A stretch of 64,000 nucleotides of DNA from Rubinisphaera italica (GTDB taxonomy: Bacteria; Planctomycetota; Planctomycetia; Planctomycetales; Planctomycetaceae): positions 5,462,001-5,526,000 of the forward strand of contig NZ_SJPG01000001.1 in NCBI RefSeq assembly GCF_007859715.1, given 5' to 3'. Numbering within the stretch: the stretch's first letter is position 1; every line of letters starts with the position of its first letter. The notes beneath the pieces are model-generated. The model searched no databases, was not told the DNA's origin, and worked only from the letters and a program-made list of their open reading frames with translations. The translations under genes and the position numbers were made by a program. Positions 48,945 through 57,740 of the stretch are shown here, one piece after another.

Positions 48945-51317
48945 TCACAATGGAGTCAGTTGCGATTCTTTTTGATCTGATTCCTCAACTTGTGAATCCT
49001 TCATGAAATATGAAAGCAACGCTGGCAGGAAAATCAGGTCGGCAAAGAGAGCAGAGCCAATCGTTAACGCTCCCATCGCGGCGAAGATGCGTTGATCGCG
49101 CATGTCGCTCAACAGGACTGTCGTGAAGCCGACGAGTAGAACGATCGTGGTCATGATCAGAGCGGTTCCGGTTTCTGTGAACGCGTGGGCAATCGCAGCA
49201 TTTTGAGGCTTTCTACGGCTTTCTTCTCGATAACGTGTCAGAAAATGAATTGTGTCGTCGACCGCTATCCCCAGGCAAACCGTAAACGCACACACGCTGG
49301 CGATTTCGAGAGACTGGCCATAAATCACAAGAAACGTGCCAGTGACCGCCAGTGGAAACAGATTTGGAACAATCGAAATCAAACCAATTCTCAATGAACG
49401 ATAAGCAACCGCCAGCACCAGAAAGATTATGAATGTCGCGCTGCCGAGACTGGCGGCCAGGTCGATCACAATCTGATACAGATTTTCCCATCGCCAGACA
49501 GCTGAACCGGTCAGGTCAAAATTGAAATGAGGATGCTCGGCTTGAATTGTTTCGAGTCCGGCTTCAATCCGTTCAAAGACAGGTCCATATCTGGCGATTC
49601 CCAAATCCTGTACCCGAAAATTCACTTCCGCACGTTGTCTTTCAGGTTCATAGAAGGCCCGTTTCAGACTCGCGGGCAATAATTGCAGGAGCGGCATGCG
49701 GTCCTGAGGTTCGCCGGAACCGGGCAGGACATCGATGAAATTGCGGATCGAGATCGGACTGCCAATCAAAGACTCGGCAGCGAGCAGATCATCTACCTGC
49801 ATGATGACCGTCAGCACTTCCGCCGAATCGGACTCAATTTGGTCGTCCCAATTAATTCGTACAGATGACATTTCCAGTCCACCAAACGCCTCGTCCATAT
49901 GCTTGATCGCCAGCACTGCTTCGGAATGTTGCGGCAACGCATTGGCACGACGTTCATCGGGCCGCAATGTCAGTGAAATCGCAGAGAACAGAATTGTGCA
50001 GGCAATCGCCGCCCAGGCAAAACCTTTGGAGCGATGCAGGATAAACGTGATCAAACCACTGATGCGATTGAGATTTCGGTCGATCAAACCTTTCTCGTGT
50101 CCCTTATGAATGTTCCGCCCTAATCGAGTTGAGCAGAGCAGAGGAATTGTCAGAACGACCGACAAGAATGTAAGCAGCACGCCGATCACACAGCAGATGC
50201 CGAACTCACGGACGATTTCATGATGAGCGAGCGAAAGTGAACCAAAACCAATCGCGGTCGTAATCGAAGTAAGCGCGCAGGCGAGCCCCACGCGACAGAT
50301 ACCCGTTCGAGCCGCATCGCGGACATCACATCCCTGACTTCGGAGCTTGCGAATTTCGACCATCAGGTGAACACCATCGGTCAAGCCGACCAGACTCAGT
50401 AGCACTGGCAGGATGATGTCGTTAAACGGATTGTCTTGAAAATCGAAGTAGTGCAGAATGCCGAGAGTCCAGAAGACACCGATTGCCGGAGCGAGCGAAA
50501 CAATCAGCACGGCTCGGAAACCGCGAAACAGAATCATCGCCATCGCCAGAATGGTACCATAGCCGATCATCTGATATTTGAAACGATTCTTCTCCTGCGA
50601 TTCCATAAACGTGAGATAACTGGGAACCTTCCCCGTCACCATATATTCAAAATCGATGTCTTGATATTTTGAAGCTGCCTGAGCTGCGGTCAGTTTGAGA
50701 TTTTCCGTGCAGTCGGCATCATCCGTGACGAACAGCCAGTCGAACTTGATGAGCAGTAAGATCGTTTCGCCATCACGCGAGAGGAGTTGGCCACCAATCA
50801 GGGGATGATTGACGGCTGCTTCGCGAGCTTCATCAAATTGCCGTTGTGAAGCCCGGGCTTTCGGAAAGAGGGATTCTCGAAAACCAAACAGATTCAGCAC
50901 GGGTGCCCGGTCCATCCACAAGATGTCGCGAACATAGGGCAAGGCATCGAGTGCTGAAACAACATCCCGAATCGCAGCTGCTCCTTCGGGTGTGAAAAAC
51001 TGCTTCGATTTCACAACCAGAATGACATCGGAATCGGTCAGGCTGACGGTATCGACATCCGGGATTTGTGGTTGAGGTTTCGGTTTGGGTTTCGGAGCCT
51101 CGTCAACAACGTCAGTCTTGGGTTTTTCGGCTTTGGGTTGTGGAGGGGCAGGCTCGGGAACCGCTTCCATCTCCGCTCGTGGCTTGAGCAGGGAGGTGAC
51201 CCGATCAGGATCGTAATATCCAAGCAGAGCGGCTCCGCTGAGCAGCAGGATCAACAGCGTGACAAGCAGCGGAGCATCGACCGTGCTTCCGAAAATACGA
51301 TCAAAAAGCCGATTCAT
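48945..51317 (-). CDS. RND/MMPL-family transporter
   Basis: A 790-residue integral membrane protein of the resistance-nodulation-division superfamily (MMPL/HpnN-like). TM1 is PLLVTLLILLLSGAALLGYY, followed by a Pro/Lys/Glu-rich linker (PKAEKPKTDVVDEAPKPKPK). Two sterol-sensing-like bundles of TM helices follow: first half LLSLVGLTDGVHLMVEIRKL and TAIGFGSLSLAHHEIVREFG; second half VCLGIAVDDTIHFLTRYREE and MTTIVLLVGFTTVLLSD. Each contains the acidic TM4 residues that relay protons (GLTDG, AVDDT). Such proteins export lipids or hydrophobic compounds. There is no adjacent membrane-fusion protein or TolC homologue. The gene is bracketed by a ~240-bp direct repeat. Confidence 0.9.
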   Translation of the reverse strand: MNRLFDRIFGSTVDAPLLVTLLILLLSGAALLGYYDPDRVTSLLKPRAEMEAVPEPAPPQPKAEKPKTDVVDEAPKPKPKPQPQIPDVDTVSLTDSDVILVVKSKQFFTPEGAAAIRDVVSALDALPYVRDILWMDRAPVLNLFGFRESLFPKARASQRQFDEAREAAVNHPLIGGQLLSRDGETILLLIKFDWLFVTDDADCTENLKLTAAQAASKYQDIDFEYMVTGKVPSYLTFMESQEKNRFKYQMIGYGTILAMAMILFRGFRAVLIVSLAPAIGVFWTLGILHYFDFQDNPFNDIILPVLLSLVGLTDGVHLMVEIRKLRSQGCDVRDAARTGICRVGLACALTSITTAIGFGSLSLAHHEIVREFGICCVIGVLLTFLSVVLTIPLLCSTRLGRNIHKGHEKGLIDRNLNRISGLITFILHRSKGFAWAAIACTILFSAISLTLRPDERRANALPQHSEAVLAIKHMDEAFGGLEMSSVRINWDDQIESDSAEVLTVIMQVDDLLAAESLIGSPISIRNFIDVLPGSGEPQDRMPLLQLLPASLKRAFYEPERQRAEVNFRVQDLGIARYGPVFERIEAGLETIQAEHPHFNFDLTGSAVWRWENLYQIVIDLAASLGSATFIIFLVLAVAYRSLRIGLISIVPNLFPLAVTGTFLVIYGQSLEIASVCAFTVCLGIAVDDTIHFLTRYREESRRKPQNAAIAHAFTETGTALIMTTIVLLVGFTTVLLSDMRDQRIFAAMGALTIGSALFADLIFLPALLSYFMKDSQVEESDQKESQLTPL

Positions 51318-51339
51318 GGAGCAGGACGATTTCTGAAAA

Positions 51340-51366
51340 AATGTAGGTCAGGCTGTGCCTGACGAA
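51340..51366. repeat. Short dispersed palindrome GTCAGGCTGTGCCTGAC
   Basis: GTAGGTCAGGCTGTGCCTGA also occurs, reversed in context, near 41687-41711; a variant is at 18815. Confidence 0.6.
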
Positions 51367-51385
51367 GTGGAGGTAACTTGTATGT

Positions 51386-51630
51386 GGAGTTTTGCAATAC
51401 TTCAGTTTGAAACCAAACTTCGAAAATGACTCAACAGATTTTGAGAAAGATTAAAACCACAGAGGCACAGAGGCACAGAGGACACAGAGAAATTTTAGGA
51501 AAATGTCTGTCATGCTCAAACAATCGAACTCTTCATAAACCTTGGATTTCAAGACTTCTCCGTGTCCTCTGTGCCTCTGTGGTTAAAAAAACAATTTCAG
51601 TTTCGTCAGGCGTTCTTATTTCTTGGGATT
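51386..51630 (+). repeat. ~240-bp direct repeat, right copy
   Basis: Starts GGAGTTTTGCAATACTTCAG and parallels 48594-48830 to its end, including ACCACAGAGGCACAGAGG, TGTCATGCTCAAACAATCGA and CTCCGTGTCCTCTGTG. It is in the same orientation as the left copy, with the RND gene between them. Confidence 0.8.
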
Positions 51631-53619
51631 TCAAATCGATCCCGACGAATCGGCGAGCTTTTTCACTTCCTCATTGTCGAGCCGACCATCGTCATCGCGA
51701 TCTAATTTTTTGAAGGCGAAGCGTCGCATCGAGAGCGGAAGTTCTTCCCGTTTGATCTCTCCGTCTTCGTTTTGATCGAAGCGTTTGAAGAAATCGACGA
51801 CGAAAGCATCCACACGCTTTTGTCGCTCGGGGTCTTTTGCCTGCTCCTGCTTTGGTTTCGCTTTTTGGGTTTCACCAGATTCTTTCAGAGGATAGGCGAC
51901 TTCAAAAAAGGCAATCGCCATTTCTTCGGAACTTTGATCTCCCCAGGTCACATAATCTTCCGGATTGGGATTGAAAGGGTTCGCTTCTGAATTGTCAAAG
52001 GTTGAAACGAATGAGAGTTTTTCGATGCTGGCAAGCGGATGCGGCGTGGCCAGTTCATAAACGTGCTGCCAGTTGAAATCGTAGGCAGGAACATCGAGCA
52101 AGAGTTCTTTACTGTCGTTGACTTTGGCAGTCACCTGAAACGACTTGCCTCGATAATGCATGTGCGGCGTAATCGCCAGCAGTTCGCCACGATCTGGAAT
52201 ATTTGTGATGTCCCCATTCACCGCGTAGTCGGCTGCATGCGGGGGAATTTCAAAATCGTGATTGATGGCAACAAGTGTCGAAACTTCGTGCGTGACATCT
52301 TTCTCATCGGTGACTAGCAGGCCCATTTTCGTCATATCTTCCTGAGCGATACCGTTGGGTGTGTAGTGCATCTGAAAGACAAACTGCGAACCCGCTGGAA
52401 CTTTGCGGGCATAACCTTCGGGCATGTTCACCGAGCGTTGCCCGGGAACATATCCTGCGATCCAGCCAAGTCCTCGAAAATCTTTTCCATCGGGCGGACG
52501 GACGAACACAATGCAGTGATGCACAACCGCACGATTGCCCGGCACGATTTGAGTGCCGGTGACCCAGGTATCCTCTGTGAATTTGGGATCGACCACAAAA
52601 TACTGATATTCGACAATCCCTTCTTCAGGCACGGCGAATGGTTTCCGATGCATATCGAAAACGAGATCCGGCTCCCGCTTGAATTGCCAGCCCTGCACAT
52701 AAGATGTCGGTTTTGGTAAATCCTCGGCGTTCCCGTAAGGCATTCCGCCGTGAACCCAGGTTTTCAGAGCGTTGATTTCTTCTGCACTCATCCGGCGGGC
52801 ATTGGTGAAGGCCCCAACTTTTGGATTCGCATGCCAGGGAGGCATACGGCCTTCATCAATCACTTCGAGCAGCATCTCACCCCAGCCGACAACTTCGTCG
52901 TACTGTGTGAGTGCAAACGGGCCAATTTCTCCCTGCCGATGACATTCCACACAATGAGTTTGCAGGATCGGTGCGATTTCTTTAGTGTAAGTGATGTCGG
53001 TCGTGATTTCCTCAGGGAAGACTTTACCGATCAAACAGCCGACCGCTTTGGTCTCGGGTGTGGAAACCTCTTTTCCGGCAGCAAGTTCTTCGAGGGCAAT
53101 CTTCAGATCCGAACGAGTCGGTTCCGGCTTGACGATGCCAGGTAGATATTGATCGTCGATTCGTCCCTGATACCGAACCTTGCCTGCTTGATCGAGTACG
53201 ATCACTTCCGGAGTCCGCTCGGCTCCCATTCGATCAGCGAGTTTGTTTTCGTAATCTTTAACACACGGAAATGTCAGTTTGTAAGCCTCTGCATAGGCAG
53301 CGAATTCTTCAAGAGAATCGTGAATATTGCTGTTGATGGCGTAAAAGCGGACATCCTTGGCAAAATTATGAGAGAGTGTTTCCAGCCGAGGACCATACAA
53401 CCGAGCCAGTGGACATTCCGTGCCCAGAAAACAGAGCACAGTGATTTTTTCGGAAGCTCCAACTGGAACTTCGACAGTTTTGCCCTTGATATCAGGAAGT
53501 TTGACTGCGGTAGCGGTTTCAATAGAAGAAGTCTCTGGCTCCGCCTGAGCCCAATCGGAGGAAAATGTCAGTAGAGTCACGATTAACAAAGTTAAGACGA
53601 TCCGCATTTGAGTTTTCAT
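51631..53619 (-). CDS. Exported redoxin-cytochrome c-copper monooxygenase-EF-hand fusion
   Basis: A 662-residue multidomain protein with a signal peptide (RIVLTLLIVTLLTFSSDWAQ). Domain order: a thioredoxin-like/redoxin domain (about 35-190: VLCFLGTECPLARLYGPRLE, DRMGAERTPEVIVLDQAGKV); a c-type haem site THCVECHRQGEIGP with distal MPPWHANP (about 220-290); a region resembling the copper type II ascorbate-dependent monooxygenase fold (about 320-570) with His clusters AVVHHCIVFV, FQMHYTPNG and ITPHMHYRGKSF; a Lys/Glu/Gln linker; and two EF-hands (FDQNEDGEIKREEL, LDRDDDGRLDNEEV). ATG 53619 or the internal ATG 53607 could be the start. It is predicted to act extracytoplasmically in an oxidation reaction; the substrate is unknown. 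Confidence 0.85.
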   Translation of the reverse strand: MKTQMRIVLTLLIVTLLTFSSDWAQAEPETSSIETATAVKLPDIKGKTVEVPVGASEKITVLCFLGTECPLARLYGPRLETLSHNFAKDVRFYAINSNIHDSLEEFAAYAEAYKLTFPCVKDYENKLADRMGAERTPEVIVLDQAGKVRYQGRIDDQYLPGIVKPEPTRSDLKIALEELAAGKEVSTPETKAVGCLIGKVFPEEITTDITYTKEIAPILQTHCVECHRQGEIGPFALTQYDEVVGWGEMLLEVIDEGRMPPWHANPKVGAFTNARRMSAEEINALKTWVHGGMPYGNAEDLPKPTSYVQGWQFKREPDLVFDMHRKPFAVPEEGIVEYQYFVVDPKFTEDTWVTGTQIVPGNRAVVHHCIVFVRPPDGKDFRGLGWIAGYVPGQRSVNMPEGYARKVPAGSQFVFQMHYTPNGIAQEDMTKMGLLVTDEKDVTHEVSTLVAINHDFEIPPHAADYAVNGDITNIPDRGELLAITPHMHYRGKSFQVTAKVNDSKELLLDVPAYDFNWQHVYELATPHPLASIEKLSFVSTFDNSEANPFNPNPEDYVTWGDQSSEEMAIAFFEVAYPLKESGETQKAKPKQEQAKDPERQKRVDAFVVDFFKRFDQNEDGEIKREELPLSMRRFAFKKLDRDDDGRLDNEEVKKLADSSGSI

Positions 53620-53670
53620 CTCCTGTGAAATTATAAGCCTGAAAGACCTGAATAGAATTATTCACGATGA

Positions 53671-53760
53671 GGGTGGCGGGGGCGCTCCGCTTTAGCGGAT
53701 GCCCCCGGGGAAGTTCATATCTACGATTCGGGGGCTTCTCTTCGAGAGCGCCCCCGCCAC
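53671..53760. repeat. GC-rich cruciform palindrome, copy C
   Basis: GGGTGGCGGGGGCGCTCCGC ... CGAGAGCGCCCCCGCCAC. The left side-hairpin is TCCGCTTTAGCGGA and the right is CTCTTCGAGAG, so the two arms are not the same variant. It lies between two minus-strand genes. Confidence 0.8.
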
Positions 53761-53776
53761 ATGTCGTCTTCTTTTC

Positions 53777-54406
53777 TTACCACTCGAACGATTCCTGTTC
53801 CGATTCTTTGGGATCGGGTTCATCAGGTTGTGTTTTTCGGGCTTCGTATACAATCACGAGGAACGCGAGGTAATCGTAAAAGGCATGTGTGGCGATGGGA
53901 GCCAGCAGGTTCCGTTCCCCGGTAATGTCGAATACGAATCCAAAATAAAACCCGGCTGCCGTCGCAAAAATTGTGTACACCCAGGTGACGGCATGCATCA
54001 GTCCGAAGGCCAGGCTGCTGATCGCCAGTCCCCAGTAGTACCCCGCAAAAGACTCGATCCACGTCATTAAAAACCCGCGAAACAGAATTTCTTCCCCAAT
54101 TCCTGCCAGCAACGCCAGCAAGGCCAGTTCGAGATGGTTGCAGCCTGCCAGAAAACGGCCCATAGCATCGAGAACCGTCTGTTGAACCTTCTGAACGGAA
54201 CTGATCGGCAACTGTTCAATGGCCATAAAAATGACAAACAGAGGCAGAGCAGCCAACAAGCCGTAAATCAATGGCTTCCATGAGAATATGACATATTCTG
54301 TCGGCTGAACCGAACAAACCCAGCCCAGAATAAGTGCGACCACGAGTAGGGAAAACTCGAAAATTCCAGCGTTCGTCAGAAATTCTTCTCGGTTGTTAAA
54401 TTTCAA
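53777..54406 (-). CDS. CPBP-family intramembrane protease
   Basis: A 209-residue membrane protein with about six hydrophobic helices. The glutamic-type active site of the CAAX-prenyl-protease/bacteriocin-processing (CPBP) family is visible: [13 protein letters not shown] (EExxxR), [12 protein letters not shown] (FxxxH) and [11 protein letters not shown] (HxxxD/N). The final ~20 residues are an acidic cytoplasmic tail. Family members cut within the membrane or help in bacteriocin immunity and secretion; the substrate cannot be told here. It is monocistronic between a palindrome and a promoter region. Confidence 0.9.
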   Translation of the reverse strand: MKFNNREEFLTNAGIFEFSLLVVALILGWVCSVQPTEYVIFSWKPLIYGLLAALPLFVIFMAIEQLPISSVQKVQQTVLDAMGRFLAGCNHLELALLALLAGIGEEILFRGFLMTWIESFAGYYWGLAISSLAFGLMHAVTWVYTIFATAAGFYFGFVFDITGERNLLAPIATHAFYDYLAFLVIVYEARKTQPDEPDPKESEQESFEW

Positions 54407-54725
54407 AAATGAATCCTCAGACTTCTGTTAATATCCCGCTTTTTGTTGGTAGGGCGAAATCGATCATCCGTTTCTGTGTTTCATAATATGCCGATTACTC
54501 TGATCTGGGTAGTGCTCTGGCCTGTTCGACTGGAAATGCTGTTGAGTAAGGAATTTGGATTAGATATCGAATCCTTCCAGAAAAGGCTTTTGAGTCTGTC
54601 TTGGATCGGTTATATTTCATATGTTGTCTTGTCATTGAAAACGTACTGAACAACCTGCTTCGACGACAATGAGTGTCTGTCGGAAGTCCCACCTGCTACG
54701 CATACCTGTACGGAACGTCCTGTTT
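54407..54725. other. Divergent promoter region
   Basis: About 320 bp between the CPBP gene (-) and the PSD1 gene (+). A 53-codon hydrophobic frame from ATG 54488 is present but has no ribosome-binding site and no recognisable pattern. Confidence 0.4.
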
Positions 54726-57599
54726 ATGACTCAGTCCTTACGCTTAATTTTCGGATTTATTCTCAGCTCTCAACTTCTCAGTTCTAGCCTGTTACAGGCT
54801 GAGCAAAGTGAAGTCGAGTTCTTTGAGAAAAAAATCCGGCCTGTACTCGTCAAGCATTGTTACGAATGCCATTCGGTCGAAGCGAGTGCCGTTAAAGGGG
54901 GCTTGCTGCTGGACAGTCGGGAAGGCTTGCTGGCCGGTGGAGATTCCGGCCCCTCGCTTGTGCCGGGCAAATCGGCGGAAAGTACGCTGATTGAATCGCT
55001 CAAATACGAAAGCTACGAAATGCCCCCGTCTGGCAAATTGCCAGAGCATGTGATTCGCGATTTCGAACAGTGGGTTGATACCGGCGCGATCGATCCTCGG
55101 GCTCCGACACAAAAAAAAGCACAGGCTGGCATCGACTGGGAGGCGGCTCGTCAATTCTGGGCTTATCAGCCTCTGCCGGAAAGTACTCCTGCAGGACTCT
55201 CGACAACCAAGTTGATTGATCAATCTCTGCAGCAGGCACTCGATAAAGTTGGAGCCACGCCTAATTCCATCGCCAGTCCTGAACAGAGAATTCGCAGGTT
55301 GTATTATGATTTAACAGGCTTGCCTCCATCACCCCAGCAGATTATGGACTTCGTGAATGACCCCTCTGCTGACCGCTGGGAGAATACCGTCGAAGAGTTG
55401 CTGGCTTCCAAACAGTTCGGAGAACACTGGGGCCGTCACTGGCTCGATGTTGTTCGTTACGCCGACTCCAACGGTAACGACTTCAATGCCACTTATCATA
55501 ATGCGTGGCGGTATCGCAATTATGTGATTGAGGCATTCAATAACGACAAACCATTCGATCGGTTTCTTCGCGAGCAGATTGCAGGCGACCTGATGCCCGC
55601 GAAGGATCCGCAGGAGCAATACAATCATCTAGTCGCGACCGGCTTTCTGATGGTCGGCCCGAAAATGCTGAGTGAACGGGATAAAGAGAAACTTGAGTTC
55701 GATATCGTCGATGAACAGATCGATTCCATCGGTAAAGCCTTCCTCGGGCTCTCGCTGGGCTGTGCCCGTTGTCACGATCACAAATTCGATCCCATCCCAA
55801 CAGCCGACTACTACGCCCTAGCCGGCATCTTCCGCAGCACTCAGGTGCTTGATGGGGAAAGCCAGAAGTATGTTTCCGACTGGGTGCGTCGAGAATTACC
55901 GACTACGAAAGAGCATCGTGAACAACTCGCCTTATATAACGAACAGACAAAAACTCTGACGACTGCCCTTAAAGCCGAGGAAAAAACTCTCAAGAAGACT
56001 GAACAAACCCTGAAAGAATTTCAGGAAGGCCAGGATGCCTATACGATTGATAATCTCAAGGCGAAACTGACAGGCAACTGGACTTCCTCCACTTACAGCA
56101 AGGATTTCATCGGTTCCGATTATATTCACGACAACAAAGAAAAATCGCCCGTCAAGACGGCTCTGTTTTCCATGACGATCGGCAAAGCCGGAAAGTATCA
56201 CGTTCGTTTCGGTTACAAAGGAAACTCGGGACGGGATGAAAAAGTTCCTGTCACGATTAAACATGGTGAGCAGGAGCAGACGTTCTTTATCGACCAGACA
56301 AAACCGGCTCCAATTCGAGGCCAGTTCATTGAGCTGGGAGAATTTGAGTATGTCGCAGGGGATGTCGTTGAGGTGATAATCAGCAACGAAGGAACCACCG
56401 GCTACGTGATTGTCGATGCGGTTCAGTTCCTGTTGCATCGGGAAAGTTCTGAGGAATCGCTTGATGCAGATCGGCTTGCCAAGTTAGAGAAAGCCGTCAA
56501 CGCGGCAAAGAGTGCTCTCAAATCTTCGCAGGACAAACTGGCTGAGTTGAAGAAAAACGCTCCCAAACCGTTGCCTCTCGCGTTTGCGGTGAAAGATCGT
56601 GAAGACTGCGACGATTGTGAAATTATGATCCGTGGCGACCATCTCAATAAAGGAGAAGTCGTTTCCCGCGGTACCCTGCAGATTATCAGCGGTGAACAGG
56701 CCAGCTTGAAGAATCCGACCGGCAGCGGTCGGCTGGAGTTCGCCAACTGGATTACTTCCGATGCCGCTCCGCTGGCGAGTCGGGTGTATGTCAATCGACT
56801 GTGGCTGTATCTGTTCGGCGAAGGAATTGTCCGCTCTGTCGATAACTTCGGAGCCCTCGGCATCCCGCCAAGTCATCCTGAACTTCTCGATGCTCTGGCA
56901 TTACGATTCACAGAATCCAACTGGTCGACCAAAGAAATGGTCCGGGCCATCGTAATGACGGAAGCCTATCAACGATCCACGGAAAACAACCTGGATTCTT
57001 ACAAGCTCGACCCAGAAAACCGCCTGTTGTGGCGGTCGCATCGACGACCACTCACAGCCGAAGAGATTCTAGATACGTTTCTCGTCTATCGGGATTCCCT
57101 CGATCAAACACAGGCCGAATCGACAGTTTCTCAGTTTGGAACGCTGGTTGTGAACAATAACAGCAACGCTCAAAGCAAAACCGAACAGGGAGTGACAGCA
57201 CTCAAGCGAACCATTTATCAGCCCGTTCTTAGAAGCCAACTCTCGGAACTGGCCTACCTGTTCGATTTTGCGAATCCAGAAATGGTTGTTGGGAAACGTC
57301 CTCCCACGAACGTGCCGGCTCAGGCTCTGTTTTTAATGAACAACGATCTCCCCCGTCAGACAGCCAGTGCCCTTGTCTCGCAAATGTTCGAAGAGCATGG
57401 AACAGGTTCGTTTACGATTCTGAACGATTTGTATCTGAAAATTTTCGGTCGACTGCCCGACAAGGCAGACGATCAACTCGCGAAGAATTATCTGCAAACT
57501 CGACTTGAAGACACGACTGACACCGCAGAGATCAAAGCCGCCTGGACCGATTATGTTCAAGCGATGCTGGCCTCGACGGAATTTCGATATCTCGATTGA
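54726..57599 (+). CDS. PSD1 / planctomycete cytochrome C protein (DUF1549-DUF1553)
   Basis: A 957-residue exported protein from ATG 54726, with signal peptide SLRLIFGFILSSQLLSSSLL. The N-terminal planctomycete cytochrome c-like domain carries the haem motif VLVKHCYECHSVEASAVKGG. DUF1549 follows (RRLYYDLTGLPPSPQQIMDF, FGEHWGRHWLDVVRYADSNG, plus CARCHDHKFDPIP). Then comes a coiled segment, an inserted golvesin/Xly-like beta domain (about 440-590: GKAGKYHVRFGYKGNSGRDE, GYVIVDAVQFLL), a second coiled coil, and C-terminal DUF1553/PSD1 (SRVYVNRLWLYLFGEGIVRS, IPPSHPELLDAL, PAQALFLMNND). It forms a pair with the DUF1501 gene downstream, as usual for polysaccharide-related clusters in this phylum. Function inferred only. 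Confidence 0.95.
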   Translation: MTQSLRLIFGFILSSQLLSSSLLQAEQSEVEFFEKKIRPVLVKHCYECHSVEASAVKGGLLLDSREGLLAGGDSGPSLVPGKSAESTLIESLKYESYEMPPSGKLPEHVIRDFEQWVDTGAIDPRAPTQKKAQAGIDWEAARQFWAYQPLPESTPAGLSTTKLIDQSLQQALDKVGATPNSIASPEQRIRRLYYDLTGLPPSPQQIMDFVNDPSADRWENTVEELLASKQFGEHWGRHWLDVVRYADSNGNDFNATYHNAWRYRNYVIEAFNNDKPFDRFLREQIAGDLMPAKDPQEQYNHLVATGFLMVGPKMLSERDKEKLEFDIVDEQIDSIGKAFLGLSLGCARCHDHKFDPIPTADYYALAGIFRSTQVLDGESQKYVSDWVRRELPTTKEHREQLALYNEQTKTLTTALKAEEKTLKKTEQTLKEFQEGQDAYTIDNLKAKLTGNWTSSTYSKDFIGSDYIHDNKEKSPVKTALFSMTIGKAGKYHVRFGYKGNSGRDEKVPVTIKHGEQEQTFFIDQTKPAPIRGQFIELGEFEYVAGDVVEVIISNEGTTGYVIVDAVQFLLHRESSEESLDADRLAKLEKAVNAAKSALKSSQDKLAELKKNAPKPLPLAFAVKDREDCDDCEIMIRGDHLNKGEVVSRGTLQIISGEQASLKNPTGSGRLEFANWITSDAAPLASRVYVNRLWLYLFGEGIVRSVDNFGALGIPPSHPELLDALALRFTESNWSTKEMVRAIVMTEAYQRSTENNLDSYKLDPENRLLWRSHRRPLTAEEILDTFLVYRDSLDQTQAESTVSQFGTLVVNNNSNAQSKTEQGVTALKRTIYQPVLRSQLSELAYLFDFANPEMVVGKRPPTNVPAQALFLMNNDLPRQTASALVSQMFEEHGTGSFTILNDLYLKIFGRLPDKADDQLAKNYLQTRLEDTTDTAEIKAAWTDYVQAMLASTEFRYLD

Positions 57600-57614
57600 A
57601 GTTCTAATAAACAT

Positions 57615-57698
57615 GGGTGGCGGGGGCGCTCTCGAAGAGAAGCCCCCGAAAGATTAACGTCCGGGGGCTTCCGCAAAAGCGGAGCGCCCCCGCCACCC
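57615..57698. repeat. GC-rich cruciform palindrome, copy D
   Basis: GGGTGGCGGGGGCGCTCTCG ... GCGGAGCGCCCCCGCCACCC. The left side-hairpin is the TCGAAGAGA variant and the right the CCGCAAAAGCGG variant. It lies between the PSD1 and DUF1501 genes. Confidence 0.85.
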
Positions 57699-57740
57699 CT
57701 AACCTGACATGAAATAATAGATCTGCATACGGATAAAATC

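Noticed and set aside
48594..51630. Interpretation of the direct repeats as ends of a composite transposon carrying the RND gene
   Set aside because: The repeats carry no transposase and no target duplication was found; they are kept as dispersed repeats with recombination potential only.
54488..54649. 53-codon hydrophobic plus-strand ORF
   Set aside because: No ribosome-binding site, AT-rich promoter context and no recognisable pattern.
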